Source: Porphyrobacter sp. (GTDB taxonomy: Bacteria > Pseudomonadota > Alphaproteobacteria > Sphingomonadales > Sphingomonadaceae). Taken from it: DNA of 64,000 nucleotides. Location: the NCBI GenBank assembly GCA_027533455.1, contig JAPZUC010000001.1:62001-126000 (forward strand). Direction: 5' to 3'. The notes under the pieces are model-generated. The model did not search any database and was not told the DNA's origin. It worked only from the letters and a program-made list of their open reading frames with translations. Positions 52,167 to 61,406 of this stretch are shown here, one piece after another (position 1 is the first letter of the stretch; each line of letters starts with the position of its first letter). The translations under genes and the position numbers were made by a program.

Positions 52167-53660
52167 ATGAATGCTCGAGGCAAGATCGAGACCCCCGCCG
52201 CGGCCGATCCTTACGGGCATCCCGGGTTTGATCCGGTGCAAACGGAACTGCGCGGCGTGGCGCTGGCGATCGAGGGCGAGCTGCCGCCCGAGCTTGACGG
52301 GGTGTTCCTGCGCAACGGCACCAATGCCCGCTTTGCCCCGCGCCGCCGCCGCCACATGTTCGATGGCGAGGCGATGCTCCACATGGTCGAACTGCGCGGC
52401 GGCGAAGCGCGCTATTCCAACACCTATATCCGCACACCGCGATCAGCCTGGATCGAACGCGAAGGGCGCAACCCGTTCATGGGGATCGCCGATCTTACCA
52501 GCGGCGGAAAGGGCGCGCTGGCAGGGCTGATGGTGGAACGGCTCAAGGTCAGGTTCGGCCTGCTGCCGCGGATGCGCGCCATCGAGGCGGGCAGCAACGG
52601 CACCGCGGTGCTGCACCACGATGACCGCCTTTACGCTCTGCAAGAGACCGCCCTGCCCTTCCGGCTCGATATCGGCCGGGATACGCAAGGCTGGCTGACG
52701 CTCGACGGGCGCGGCACCAATGAAACCTTCGGCGGCTCGCTCGATTGCCCGTTCAGCGCCCATCCGAAAACCGACAGCGCATCCGGCACGGTCTATTCGA
52801 TTGGGCAGGATTTCACCTCGGGGACGACCCACCTCACCCGACTGGAGCGCGGCGACACAATCACCACCAGCACGGTGATGCAGGGCAAGCCCGCCGCCTT
52901 CTTCGTGCACGACTACATCCTGACCGACACGCACATCATCTTCCCCGACAGCTCGCTGCGCTTCAATCCGGCGGGACTCGCCGGGCCGGATGGGAGCGTG
53001 GCCAGTTTCGATGACGCACGACCCCTGCGCTTCGGCATGATCGCGCGCGACCATGCGACAGGCGATCCGGTGCGCTGGTTCGAGACGGGCCTGCCGGGCC
53101 ATATCTGGCATATCGCCAACGGGTGGGAGGCCGACGGCGCGATCCATGTCTACGCTCCGGTATTCCGCGACTATCCGCCCTTCATGCCGATCCACACCCC
53201 GGCCGAACCCCACACGCAGTTCGTTCACTGGCGGCTGGATCTGGCGAGCGGGGCGGTGCGCGAGAATGTGCTGCTGGATCACCACTACGAACGGCCCGGC
53301 ATCGACTGGCGCCGCCACGGCCAGCCGGCGCGCTACACATGGCTGCTAGATGAAAGCGGCGGGGTGATGGGCAAGGGCGTGCTCAAATACGACCTGTTTG
53401 ACCGGCGCGAGGCGGGGTATCTCGATTATGACGGGCTGCTCGGCGGGGAGCCGGTGTTCATCCCTCGCGGAGACGGCACGGACGAGGATGACGGCTGGCT
53501 GGTCGATCTGCTCGCCGATGGCACCCGCGCAGTGCTGATCGTGGCCGATGCCGCCACCATGACAGAACGCTGCCGTATCACATTGCCCCAGCCGGTGCCC
53601 TTCGGGGTCCACGCCCTATGGCTCGACCGCGCAGCGACCGACGCGCTGATCGCAGACTGA
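52167..53660 (+). CDS. Carotenoid oxygenase family protein (1)
   Basis: A 497-residue non-heme iron dioxygenase of the carotenoid/stilbene cleavage family. The four iron-binding His are His199 (AHPKTD), His248 (VHDYILT), His315 (WHIANGWE) and His482 (GVHALWLD). Typical start-domain motifs GVFLRNGTNARF and MFDGEAMLHMV are seen. The start is ATG 52167. Likely cleaves a C=C bond of a carotenoid, apocarotenoid or stilbene-like compound to two aldehydes. 75 bases before a second member. Its substrate cannot be told from these residues. Confidence 0.93.
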   Translation: MNARGKIETPAAADPYGHPGFDPVQTELRGVALAIEGELPPELDGVFLRNGTNARFAPRRRRHMFDGEAMLHMVELRGGEARYSNTYIRTPRSAWIEREGRNPFMGIADLTSGGKGALAGLMVERLKVRFGLLPRMRAIEAGSNGTAVLHHDDRLYALQETALPFRLDIGRDTQGWLTLDGRGTNETFGGSLDCPFSAHPKTDSASGTVYSIGQDFTSGTTHLTRLERGDTITTSTVMQGKPAAFFVHDYILTDTHIIFPDSSLRFNPAGLAGPDGSVASFDDARPLRFGMIARDHATGDPVRWFETGLPGHIWHIANGWEADGAIHVYAPVFRDYPPFMPIHTPAEPHTQFVHWRLDLASGAVRENVLLDHHYERPGIDWRRHGQPARYTWLLDESGGVMGKGVLKYDLFDRREAGYLDYDGLLGGEPVFIPRGDGTDEDDGWLVDLLADGTRAVLIVADAATMTERCRITLPQPVPFGVHALWLDRAATDALIAD

Positions 53661-53735
53661 CCGTTTCCTCATAATGCCAGCAGCAGCCCCGCCCGCGCTG
53701 TGGCAGCTTCTGGCCAAACCGAAAGAGCAAGCACC

Positions 53736-55181
53736 ATGACCCAGCCCTTCTTCAACCACCCCTATCTGTCCGGCCACCACGAGCCGGTGCGGTTCGAGGC
53801 GACCGCGCCCGACCTGATCGTCGATGGCGAGCTTCCCGCCGACCTTGCCGGCGTGTTTTATCGCAACGGGCCGGAGCCGCTCTACCCCACCCGCGAGGGC
53901 GACTATCACTGGTTCGACGGGGACGGCATGGTCTATGCCATGCACTTCGAAAACGGCCGCGTGTCCTTGCGCAACCGCTGGGTGCGGACCGAGAAATTCG
54001 AGATGGAGAAGGCCGCGGGCCGCCGCTTGTTCGGGATGTTCGGCAACCCGATGACCGCCGATCCTTCGGTGCAGGGCAAGCATTACAACACCGGCAACAC
54101 CAACATCATCCTGCACGGCGGCAAGCTGCTGGCGCTGATGGAAGGATCGCAGCCGGTGGCAATGGACCCGTTTGAGCTGACCACGCTGGGGGTGCATGAT
54201 TACGACGGCACCATCGCCTCGACCTTCTCGGCTCACCCCAAGATCGATTACGCCACCGGAGAGCTTGTGAATATCGGCGCCAACATCAACGGCTGGACCG
54301 GCGAGGCCGCGCTGCAATACACCATCACCACGGCCGAGGGCGTGGTGCGCCATGCAGTGACAATCCCGATCCCGCACTTCGCGCTGATCCACACCTTCTT
54401 CCTGACCGAGAACTGGGTGGTGATCCCGGTCGTTCCGCTCGATACGGATATCCAGCGCGGGATGCGCGGGGGGCCGATGACGGCGTGGAACACCGGCCGC
54501 CCGACCAAGATTGCGATCATGCCGCGTGAAGGCACGGCGGACGATGTGCGCTGGTTCGAATTCGATCCACGCCACATGTTCCACGAGTGCAACGCGTGGG
54601 AGGAGGATGGCAAGATCATTGCCGATGTCGCCGCGGCCAACGGTACGGCACTGTTCCCCGATCAGGACGGCAACTGGCTGACCCATGCCGAAACCAAGAT
54701 GAGCTTGCGCCGCTGGACGATCGACATTGCGGGGGCGAGCATGAAGGAGGAAACCCTCAACGATCGCGACATCCAGTTCCCGCGCCCAGACGACCGGCTG
54801 ATGTCGCGCAAGACCCGCCACGCCTATGGCAACATGAACCTCTATTCGGTCGATGGCCGGGTCGACGGGATGGATGCGGTGCTGCATTTCGACACCGAAA
54901 CCGGCAAGGAGGATTACTACCATTTCGGCCCCGGATCGGCAGCAGGCGAGCTGGTGGTGGCGCCGCGCGTCGGCGCAACCCATGAAGGCGATGGCTATGC
55001 CATGACCCTGGTCCACCGCGCCAACTCACCCACCAGCGAGCTGGCGATCTTCGCCGCGACCGATATTGCCGCAGGGCCGATCGCGACAGTGCGCATCCCC
55101 TTCCGCGTGCCCTCGGGCTTCCACTGCAACTACTACGCGGCCGACAACCCGTTCTACCGCGCGGTTGCCGCAGGGCGCTGA
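53736..55181 (+). CDS. Carotenoid oxygenase family protein (2), lignostilbene dioxygenase-like
   Basis: A 481-residue second member, clearly diverged from the first. Iron ligands are His167 (AHPKID), His219 (IHTFFLTENW), His283 (FHECNAWEEDG) and His463 (SGFHCNYY). FYRNGPEPLYP and YHWFDGDGMVYAM are typical, and the FHxNAWEE form is like lignostilbene-type enzymes of sphingomonads. The start is ATG 53736. Probably cotranscribed with oxygenase 1; 9 bases separate its stop codon from the receptor gene on the other strand. Iron site complete, so likely active. Confidence 0.93.
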   Translation: MTQPFFNHPYLSGHHEPVRFEATAPDLIVDGELPADLAGVFYRNGPEPLYPTREGDYHWFDGDGMVYAMHFENGRVSLRNRWVRTEKFEMEKAAGRRLFGMFGNPMTADPSVQGKHYNTGNTNIILHGGKLLALMEGSQPVAMDPFELTTLGVHDYDGTIASTFSAHPKIDYATGELVNIGANINGWTGEAALQYTITTAEGVVRHAVTIPIPHFALIHTFFLTENWVVIPVVPLDTDIQRGMRGGPMTAWNTGRPTKIAIMPREGTADDVRWFEFDPRHMFHECNAWEEDGKIIADVAAANGTALFPDQDGNWLTHAETKMSLRRWTIDIAGASMKEETLNDRDIQFPRPDDRLMSRKTRHAYGNMNLYSVDGRVDGMDAVLHFDTETGKEDYYHFGPGSAAGELVVAPRVGATHEGDGYAMTLVHRANSPTSELAIFAATDIAAGPIATVRIPFRVPSGFHCNYYAADNPFYRAVAAGR

Positions 55182-55190
55182 AGCCGCGCG

Positions 55191-58100
55191 TCAGAACTTG
55201 TAGGCAAGGCCGAACTGGAATTGCCGCGGCGGGCCGGCGTTGCGCTGCACGAAGGGCGCGCGCCCGCCCAGCTGGATCTGGTTCGAGGTCGTCGCCGCGT
55301 TGGCAAAGCCGCTCCGGTTGTTGGCGTTGAACACGTTGAACACGTCCGCGCTCGCCTCCAGCTTGCCGCCCATCACCGGCAGGGCATAGCGCACACCCAG
55401 ATCCACACTCGCAGACCACGGCAGGCGTGCGGAATTGCGGCGCTCGCCGGGGTAGCGGTCGGAATTGCCGAGGTAGTTCTCGCCGAAGCTCGCGCCGTCG
55501 CCGTTCAGGTCCTGCGTGCCGAAAATGCCGGCATCGGGGACGAGGTTGACCGGCTGGCCCGACTGGAACAGCCCCGCCGCCGTCAGCGTCAGCCCGTCCG
55601 CCGGATAGAGATACCCCACCATCGAGATCACGTGCCGCCGGTCATTGGCGGAAGGGCCCCACTCGGCCGCAAAATCATTGGCGTTGGCGGCGCGGAAGTT
55701 GATGTCGTCGGTGTCGTTCCTGAGGCTTGAAAGGGTGTAGCTGACGCGGAAGGCGTAGTTGTCATCCCCCCGCACCTTGATCGCCTGCAGGATCAGCGCG
55801 AGGTATTCGGCCTCGCCATCGGTTTCCGAGACGGTGATCTGCCGCGCCCCGCCGGGCACGAGCGCGATCGGGCGCGAGGCATCGGCATCGGCCTGCGAAC
55901 GGACCAGCCCGAGGCTCTGGGCGAGGGCGAAGCGCGCGGCATTATCGGGCAGAGCGCGCAAGGTCGCGATGTTCGCCTCGGTAAGGTTTGCAAGGTTGGG
56001 CATGAAGGGAGCGGGCGCGTTCAAGTCGCGCAGCCGCACCAGATTGCGCGACCGGCTGTAGAGCGCGTCGACCGACAGCGTCAGCGTGTCAGCCGCCTGA
56101 TACTGGTAGCCGGTGCTCAGTTGCACACTCCACGGGTTGTCGTAACCGGTGGGACTTAGGATGCGCCCCTCGCCCAGCGTCGCCGTATCGCGCAGCGCCT
56201 GCACCTGTGCCGGCGTCGGGCAGGCCGCAACGGTGGTGCAAGGCGGCGCGACGGTGAGATTGCCGTCGAAGGTGATGTCGCGAAGGTCGACGCCCGCCGG
56301 AATGCTGCCGCGCGCCTGCAACTGGGCGAGCTGGCTCACGAACCCCGCCGAGGTGGTGTTGCGCTGCAAGGCGTCGGAGACCACCGCGTAGCTCAGCTTG
56401 CCGGTGAAGACCCCCGCCCCGAACCGCACCGAAGAGCGCGCATCGGGCTGCCAGTTCAGGGCAAAGCGCGGCGCAATGTTGTCGTTATCGCCATTGCCCG
56501 CGCCCCGCTCGGTCAGGGTGTCGTAATCCCAGCGCAGGCCCAGCGTGGCGGTGAGGGTCGGTGACAATTCCCACGCGTCCTCCAGATAGAGCGCGATCAG
56601 CGTCTGCGCGGTGCCGAAGCTCTGCGGGCGCAGTTCGACCGCGTAATTCGCCACCGCGGGATTGAGCGTCAGCACATCCTGCGCGCTCAAGGCCAGACCG
56701 CGCCCCGCAAGGCTCGCCAACTGCGCAGCGGTGAGATCGACGGTGTAATTCCCGTCAGGATTGCCTCCGCCCAGCAGCGCGAAATCGGAAAGGATCACAT
56801 CCACCCCGGCGCTCAGCCGGTGCGCGCCCATGTCGCGGCCCAGACGGTGGGTGGTCTGCCAGGTCTCTTCCAGAGAATCGAAGACATAGCCCGGATTGCC
56901 GACAATGCCCGCGACCAGCCCCGAAGGCCCACGCACCACAACCTGCGGCCCGGGCGCGCCCGTGGCCTCGCCGTAATCCCAGCGGAAGCGGCTGTATTGC
57001 AGCGCGCCGTCATAGCTCCATTGCGTACCGGCATAGCTGGCGGTCGCCGCGACCAATGTCGAGAAGCGATCCTGCCGCGATCCTGCCGAAGGGAAGGTCG
57101 CATTGCCCCCGCCCAGCGCGCCGCCCGGACGATCAATGGTGACGCGGCCGATGTTGCCGCGCAGCCCAAGCGTCCAGTCATCGGTCAGCCGGTGGTCGAG
57201 CCGCAGCGAACCCAGATGGAACCGGTTATTGCCGGTCACCGTGTCGACCACGCCGAGCAGCGGCGCATCCACGATCTGCGTGTTGCGATCGGCCGTGAAT
57301 TCGTAGTTGGCGTAAAGGAAGGTGCGATCGCGCTGCAACGCGCCGCCTGCGGCAAAGCCTGCCTGATAGCGTTCGAAGCTTTCGCCGACGGGGTTGCCCG
57401 ACAGGTCGCGGCGGGGGAAGGGCGAGGGGGAATCAAGCGGCCTGCCGGCCCTCACCAGCGTATAGGCCTCACCCGTAAGGTCGTTGCTGCCCGACCGGGT
57501 GGTATAATTGACTAGGCCATTGGCGGTACGCCCGTAGACGGCAGAATAGGAGTTCGCCAGAACCGTCACCTCGCGGGTGAAGCCCAGCGGCACCGGGAAT
57601 TTCAGCCCGCCCAGAAAGTTCTCGTTATTGTCGAGCCCATCGATCAGGTAGTTGGTATCGAGCCCGTTCGACCCGTTGATCGAGATGGACGGCGCCTCGG
57701 GGAAGAACCCGGTCGAGGGGACGACATTGGGCAGGCGGATCAGCGCGCCCAGCACGTCGCGGCCCTCCACGGGCAGCGCCGCCAGTTGCGCGCGGCCCAA
57801 TGAGGCGGAGATTTCGGCGTTCGCTGTGTTCAGACCCGTGATCGCTCGGGCAGCGGTCACAACGATGCCGGACTCGCCCGAAGTCTGCAATTGCAGGATC
57901 ACGCTGCGAGTGAAATTGGCGCGCAGTTCGATGGCGCGCGCGACGAGCGGGGCGAAGCCCGGCGCAGCGGGCACGGACACGCGGTATTCACCCGCCGTGC
58001 TCAACCCCTCCAGCCGCACCGCGCCGCGCGCGTCGGTGACAAGCGCGCGCGCAAGACCGATGGCGGCGTTTTCGACCACGACTTCGGCCCCTGCAACCGG

Positions 58101-58229
58101 TAAGCCGCCAGCATCCACCACCGCAATCTCGATCCCCGCCTGCTGCGCCATCGCGGGCGGCGCGGCGATCACGCAGGCCGCAGCAACAACAGAGCCCGCA
58201 GCAGTGGTGCGAAGCAGTCCGGCGATCAT
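55191..58229 (-). CDS. TonB-dependent receptor with carboxypeptidase-like N-terminal domain (Oar type)
   Basis: A 1012-residue outer-membrane receptor. Signal peptide ending at PPAMAQQ, a carboxypeptidase-regulatory-like beta domain (EIAVVDAGGLPVAGAEVVVEN), plug with GLDTNYLIDGLDNNENFLGG, a large barrel ending with QFQFGLAYKF. The ATG at 58229 is behind AGGGGAAA. Oar-type receptors are often used for peptide-like or large ligands; the substrate is unknown. Convergent with oxygenase 2. The mrp operon starts on the same strand upstream, 116 bases away, with no clear terminator between. Confidence 0.92.
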   Translation of the reverse strand: MIAGLLRTTAAGSVVAAACVIAAPPAMAQQAGIEIAVVDAGGLPVAGAEVVVENAAIGLARALVTDARGAVRLEGLSTAGEYRVSVPAAPGFAPLVARAIELRANFTRSVILQLQTSGESGIVVTAARAITGLNTANAEISASLGRAQLAALPVEGRDVLGALIRLPNVVPSTGFFPEAPSISINGSNGLDTNYLIDGLDNNENFLGGLKFPVPLGFTREVTVLANSYSAVYGRTANGLVNYTTRSGSNDLTGEAYTLVRAGRPLDSPSPFPRRDLSGNPVGESFERYQAGFAAGGALQRDRTFLYANYEFTADRNTQIVDAPLLGVVDTVTGNNRFHLGSLRLDHRLTDDWTLGLRGNIGRVTIDRPGGALGGGNATFPSAGSRQDRFSTLVAATASYAGTQWSYDGALQYSRFRWDYGEATGAPGPQVVVRGPSGLVAGIVGNPGYVFDSLEETWQTTHRLGRDMGAHRLSAGVDVILSDFALLGGGNPDGNYTVDLTAAQLASLAGRGLALSAQDVLTLNPAVANYAVELRPQSFGTAQTLIALYLEDAWELSPTLTATLGLRWDYDTLTERGAGNGDNDNIAPRFALNWQPDARSSVRFGAGVFTGKLSYAVVSDALQRNTTSAGFVSQLAQLQARGSIPAGVDLRDITFDGNLTVAPPCTTVAACPTPAQVQALRDTATLGEGRILSPTGYDNPWSVQLSTGYQYQAADTLTLSVDALYSRSRNLVRLRDLNAPAPFMPNLANLTEANIATLRALPDNAARFALAQSLGLVRSQADADASRPIALVPGGARQITVSETDGEAEYLALILQAIKVRGDDNYAFRVSYTLSSLRNDTDDINFRAANANDFAAEWGPSANDRRHVISMVGYLYPADGLTLTAAGLFQSGQPVNLVPDAGIFGTQDLNGDGASFGENYLGNSDRYPGERRNSARLPWSASVDLGVRYALPVMGGKLEASADVFNVFNANNRSGFANAATTSNQIQLGGRAPFVQRNAGPPRQFQFGLAYKF

Positions 58230-58345
58230 CGAATTTCCCCTGATACTGGCGTTATGGTTCTTGGAGCCGTTCGGCCGCGGCGGGACTAGGGTTACAGGCC
58301 GAGAGTGCAACCGCTTTCACGAAATTGCTGCGTGGTCGCAGCGGG

Positions 58346-58768
58346 CTAGTCGCCCTCGAAGTCGCCCGGGGTGCCTTCATGCGGGGCCTCGTGCGTTGCC
58401 CAGTCCGCTGCTCCAGGCGGGCGAGCCGGCGAACCGGCAGGACCACCCGGCGCGCTCGGATCACCCTGCCGCAGCAGGTGGAGGTGCACCTTGGCGATCA
58501 TCTTGGCGCTGATCGGCGCGGTTAGGAAAAGGAATACGCAGACCAGCAGCTCGTGCGTCGTCCATGTCCCGCGCACCAGCTGGAACCACGCGGCCGAACC
58601 GACCAGCATTGCCCCCAGCCCGAGGGTCGAAGCCTTGGTCGGGCCATGGAGCCGCTCCATCAGCGAAGGCAGGCGCACCAGCCCCCAGCTGCCGACCAGC
58701 GCGAAGCTGCTCCCAAGCACGATCAGCGCGGCGACCAGCGCATCGGCGTAGGTGAAGCCCGCGCTCAT
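58346..58768 (-). CDS. mrpG: Na+/H+ antiporter subunit G
   Basis: A 140-residue small membrane subunit of the multi-subunit Mrp/Mnh antiporter. It has transmembrane segments ADALVAALIVLGSSFALVGSWGL, STLGLGAMLVGSAAWFQLV and ELLVCVFLFLTAPISAKMI, with the conserved RLPSLMERLHGPTKASTLG. The C-terminus has a long Pro-rich/acidic tail. The ATG at 58768 overlaps the mrpF stop (ATGA). Last gene of the operon. Confidence 0.93.
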   Translation of the reverse strand: MSAGFTYADALVAALIVLGSSFALVGSWGLVRLPSLMERLHGPTKASTLGLGAMLVGSAAWFQLVRGTWTTHELLVCVFLFLTAPISAKMIAKVHLHLLRQGDPSAPGGPAGSPARPPGAADWATHEAPHEGTPGDFEGD

Positions 58769-59034
58769 TCGATGATGTCTCCGCGCAGCAGGAATTTGCA
58801 GTAAGCGACGGTGCTGACGAAGCCGACCATCGCAAGCAGCAGCGCCGCTTCGAAGGATGTGCCACTGTCGCTCGCGATTCCGGCGAGCACGATCAGTCCG
58901 ATGGTGTTGATCACCATCGTGTCGAGCGCAAGGATGCGGTCGGCCACGCCCGGACCTCTGAACAGGCGCCACAGGTTCATGGCCAGTGCCAGGCCCCATG
59001 CCGCAAAGCCGAAGGCGAGCGCGCCCTCAAGCAT
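58765..59034 (-). CDS. mrpF: Na+/H+ antiporter subunit F
   Basis: An 89-residue subunit with three transmembrane helices and RGPGVADRILALDTMVINTIGL, the family hallmark. Overlaps mrpG by 4 bases (58765-58768) and mrpE by 8 bases (59027-59034). Works with the other Mrp subunits in Na+ or K+ export and pH control. Confidence 0.95.
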   Translation of the reverse strand: MLEGALAFGFAAWGLALAMNLWRLFRGPGVADRILALDTMVINTIGLIVLAGIASDSGTSFEAALLLAMVGFVSTVAYCKFLLRGDIIE

Positions 59035-59518
59035 GGAAGATCTCCTTCAGCCGCGCCTCGTAACGCGCCTTGACCTTGGCGACCTCCGCCGCCGGATCAG
59101 GCGCGTGCAGTGCGTGGACCAGCAGGAACTTGCCGCAGGCCGAAACATCGGCGGAGACAGTGCCCGGCGTCAGGCTGATCGTCCCTGCGAACACAGTGAT
59201 CGCCTCGGGCGTGGTCAGGTCGAGCGGGATCGTCAGCCATGCGGGGCGAAGGTCGCGGTTGCGCTTGAACAGGATGATCGCAGCGACCTCGAAATTGGCC
59301 ACCACGATGTCGCGCAGTACAAGCTCGATGTAAACGACTGCGGGGAGGAAGCGGACGTCCGGGCGCCCGGGCCACCACGGGGCGGTGAAGATCGGCACGA
59401 TGATCCCGACGACAAGGCCAAGGAACAGCGCGCCGAAACTGACCTCGCCGACCATCACGACCCACATGATCACAATGAGAGCCGAAAGGCCCGGATGGGG
59501 GAATAGGCGACGGATCAT
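59027..59518 (-). CDS. mrpE: Na+/H+ antiporter subunit E
   Basis: A 163-residue subunit with N-terminal transmembrane helices (LSALIVIMWVVMVGEVSFGAL, FLGLVVGIIVPIF) and a cytoplasmic C-terminal part containing FAGTISLTPGTVSADVS, typical of MnhE/PhaE. The ATG at 59518 overlaps the mrpD stop (ATGA). Confidence 0.95.
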   Translation of the reverse strand: MIRRLFPHPGLSALIVIMWVVMVGEVSFGALFLGLVVGIIVPIFTAPWWPGRPDVRFLPAVVYIELVLRDIVVANFEVAAIILFKRNRDLRPAWLTIPLDLTTPEAITVFAGTISLTPGTVSADVSACGKFLLVHALHAPDPAAEVAKVKARYEARLKEIFHA

Positions 59519-61035
59519 GGCGCGCGCTCCACCAGCACCGCAGCTGCGGTTTGCGCAGGGTCGAGTACCTGCGCGGCGGCGGCCTTGGTATAGTCGCTGG
59601 CAGCCCCTGCCCCCACCGACAGCGCGGCGAGAAGGGCGAGCGCCAACGCGGGCGCGATCATGTCGGCACGGGAGGGCGGCGCGGGGGGCGCACCGGCCCC
59701 CTCTCCCACCTTCCAGAACACGGCGCTGCCTGTGCGGGCAAAGCCGATCACGCCGATAAGGGTTGTGCCGAGGATCACACCCCACGCCCAGCCCCAGTCC
59801 GGCTGCGTGGTGACCGACATCAGAATCAGCAGCTTGCCGATGAAGCCCGAGAGCGGCGGCAATCCGGTCGCGGCGATAGCGGCGGCCATGAACATCAGCG
59901 CGACCATCCCCCGACCGGGGAAGGCCGGACCAGCGATTGCGGCATCGCCGAAGCTCCCCCGCCGCCGCGCAGCGACATCGGCGACGAGGAACAGCGCCGC
60001 CCCTGCAAGGGTCGAGTGGGCGAGGTAATACAGCCCCGCGCCGAGCGTCTGTGCGCTCCACCCGGCGACCGCGACCAGAAGCGTGGCGGTGGAGCCGATC
60101 ACGGCATAGGCGGCCTGCTCACTCAGAGAGCGCGCCACGAAGACCCCGGCAAAACCGACCACGGCGCTCGCAAGCGCGGCGGGGTAGAGCCACGGCGCAG
60201 GCACCCACGCCGCCGCCCCCGCCCCCTCGCCGAACACCTGCGGCACCACGCGGATCAGCGAATAGACGCCGACCTTGGTCAAAATGGCAAAAAGTGCGGC
60301 CACCGCAGGGGTCGACACAGCGTAAGTACGCGGCAGCCACAAATGGAGCGGTACCAACGCGGCCTTGATCGCAAACACGCTCGTCAGCAGCAGCGCCGCA
60401 ATCCGCAGCATGCCTTGGTCTGCCGCCGGAACCGCCGCCACCCGTAGCCCCATGTCCGCCATGTTGAGCGTGCCGGTGAGCGCGTAGAGCATCCCCAACG
60501 CGATCAGGAACAGCGCCGATCCGACAAGGTTGACCACCACATATTGCACTCCGGCCTTCAGCCGCGCAGGCCCCTGCCCGTGCAACATCAGCCCGTAGGA
60601 GGCGATCAGCAGCACCTCGAAGAACACGAAGAGGTTGAAGAGATCGCCCGTCAGGAAAGCGCCGTTCAGGCCCATCAACTGGAACTGGAACAGCGGGTGG
60701 AAATGCCAGCCCTTGCGGTCTGCGCCGGTCACTAGGGCGTGGACAAGCGCGATCAGCGCCAGCACCGAAGTCAGCACCAGCATCAGCGCGGCGAGCCGGT
60801 CGGCCACCAGCACGATCCCGAAAGGCGCGGGCCAATCGCCAAGGGCATAGGCAAGTATCGCGCCGCCCGAGACCCGCGCCATCAGCACCAACGCCAACCC
60901 GAGCTGAACGAGGCAAGAGAGCACCGCGATCCCCACCGCCAGCGCCCTGCGCCGCCGCATCGCCAGCAGCGCCAGCGGCGCGGCCAGCGCAGGGATAGCG
61001 ACGGGCAGTATGGGGAGATGGTCCAGGAGGCTCAC
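59515..61035 (-). CDS. mrpD: Na+/H+ antiporter subunit D
   Basis: A 506-residue polytopic subunit related to complex I antiporter-like subunits (NuoM/N). Conserved GDLFNLFVFFEVLLIASYGLM, KAALVPLHLWLPRTYAVSTP with the key Lys and His, and LPPLSGFIGKLLI. The start is GTG 61035, whose 4-base GTGA overlaps the mrpC stop. It forms the ion path with MrpA. The stop overlaps mrpE by ATGA. Confidence 0.96.
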   Translation of the reverse strand: MSLLDHLPILPVAIPALAAPLALLAMRRRRALAVGIAVLSCLVQLGLALVLMARVSGGAILAYALGDWPAPFGIVLVADRLAALMLVLTSVLALIALVHALVTGADRKGWHFHPLFQFQLMGLNGAFLTGDLFNLFVFFEVLLIASYGLMLHGQGPARLKAGVQYVVVNLVGSALFLIALGMLYALTGTLNMADMGLRVAAVPAADQGMLRIAALLLTSVFAIKAALVPLHLWLPRTYAVSTPAVAALFAILTKVGVYSLIRVVPQVFGEGAGAAAWVPAPWLYPAALASAVVGFAGVFVARSLSEQAAYAVIGSTATLLVAVAGWSAQTLGAGLYYLAHSTLAGAALFLVADVAARRRGSFGDAAIAGPAFPGRGMVALMFMAAAIAATGLPPLSGFIGKLLILMSVTTQPDWGWAWGVILGTTLIGVIGFARTGSAVFWKVGEGAGAPPAPPSRADMIAPALALALLAALSVGAGAASDYTKAAAAQVLDPAQTAAAVLVERAP

Positions 61036-61406
61036 GGCTCTTCGTCCTCCGCAAGCCCGTCCTGAGCGTCGCACGGCACGGTGTCTCCATCGACATGGTC
61101 GCTTCCCGTTTCGAGGAAGCTCCGTAAGCTCAGGATCACCACGAAGGCGGTCATGCCGAAGGTGATGACGATCGCGGTCAGCACCAGCGCCTGTGGCAGG
61201 GGATCGGTGTACTCGCTGACAGTCTTGTCCCAGATCGGCGGGCGGCCAAGCTCCAACCGGCCGCTGGCGAACAGGAACAGATTCACCGCATGGGAAATCA
61301 GGGTCAGCCCCAGCACCACCTGAAAGGTGCGCGCCCGCAGCGCGAGATAGATCCCGCCGGCAACCAGCACGCCGATCGCACTCGCGACGAGGAATTCGTA
61401 GCTCAT
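61032..61406 (-). CDS. mrpC: Na+/H+ antiporter subunit C
   Basis: A 124-residue, three-helix subunit homologous to NuoK; TFQVVLGLTLISHAVNLFLF and DPLPQALVLTAIVITFGMTAFVV are typical. The C-terminal tail is acidic. The start ATG 61406 overlaps the mrpA(B) stop by 4 bases. Part of the mrp operon. Confidence 0.96.
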   Translation of the reverse strand: MSYEFLVASAIGVLVAGGIYLALRARTFQVVLGLTLISHAVNLFLFASGRLELGRPPIWDKTVSEYTDPLPQALVLTAIVITFGMTAFVVILSLRSFLETGSDHVDGDTVPCDAQDGLAEDEEP

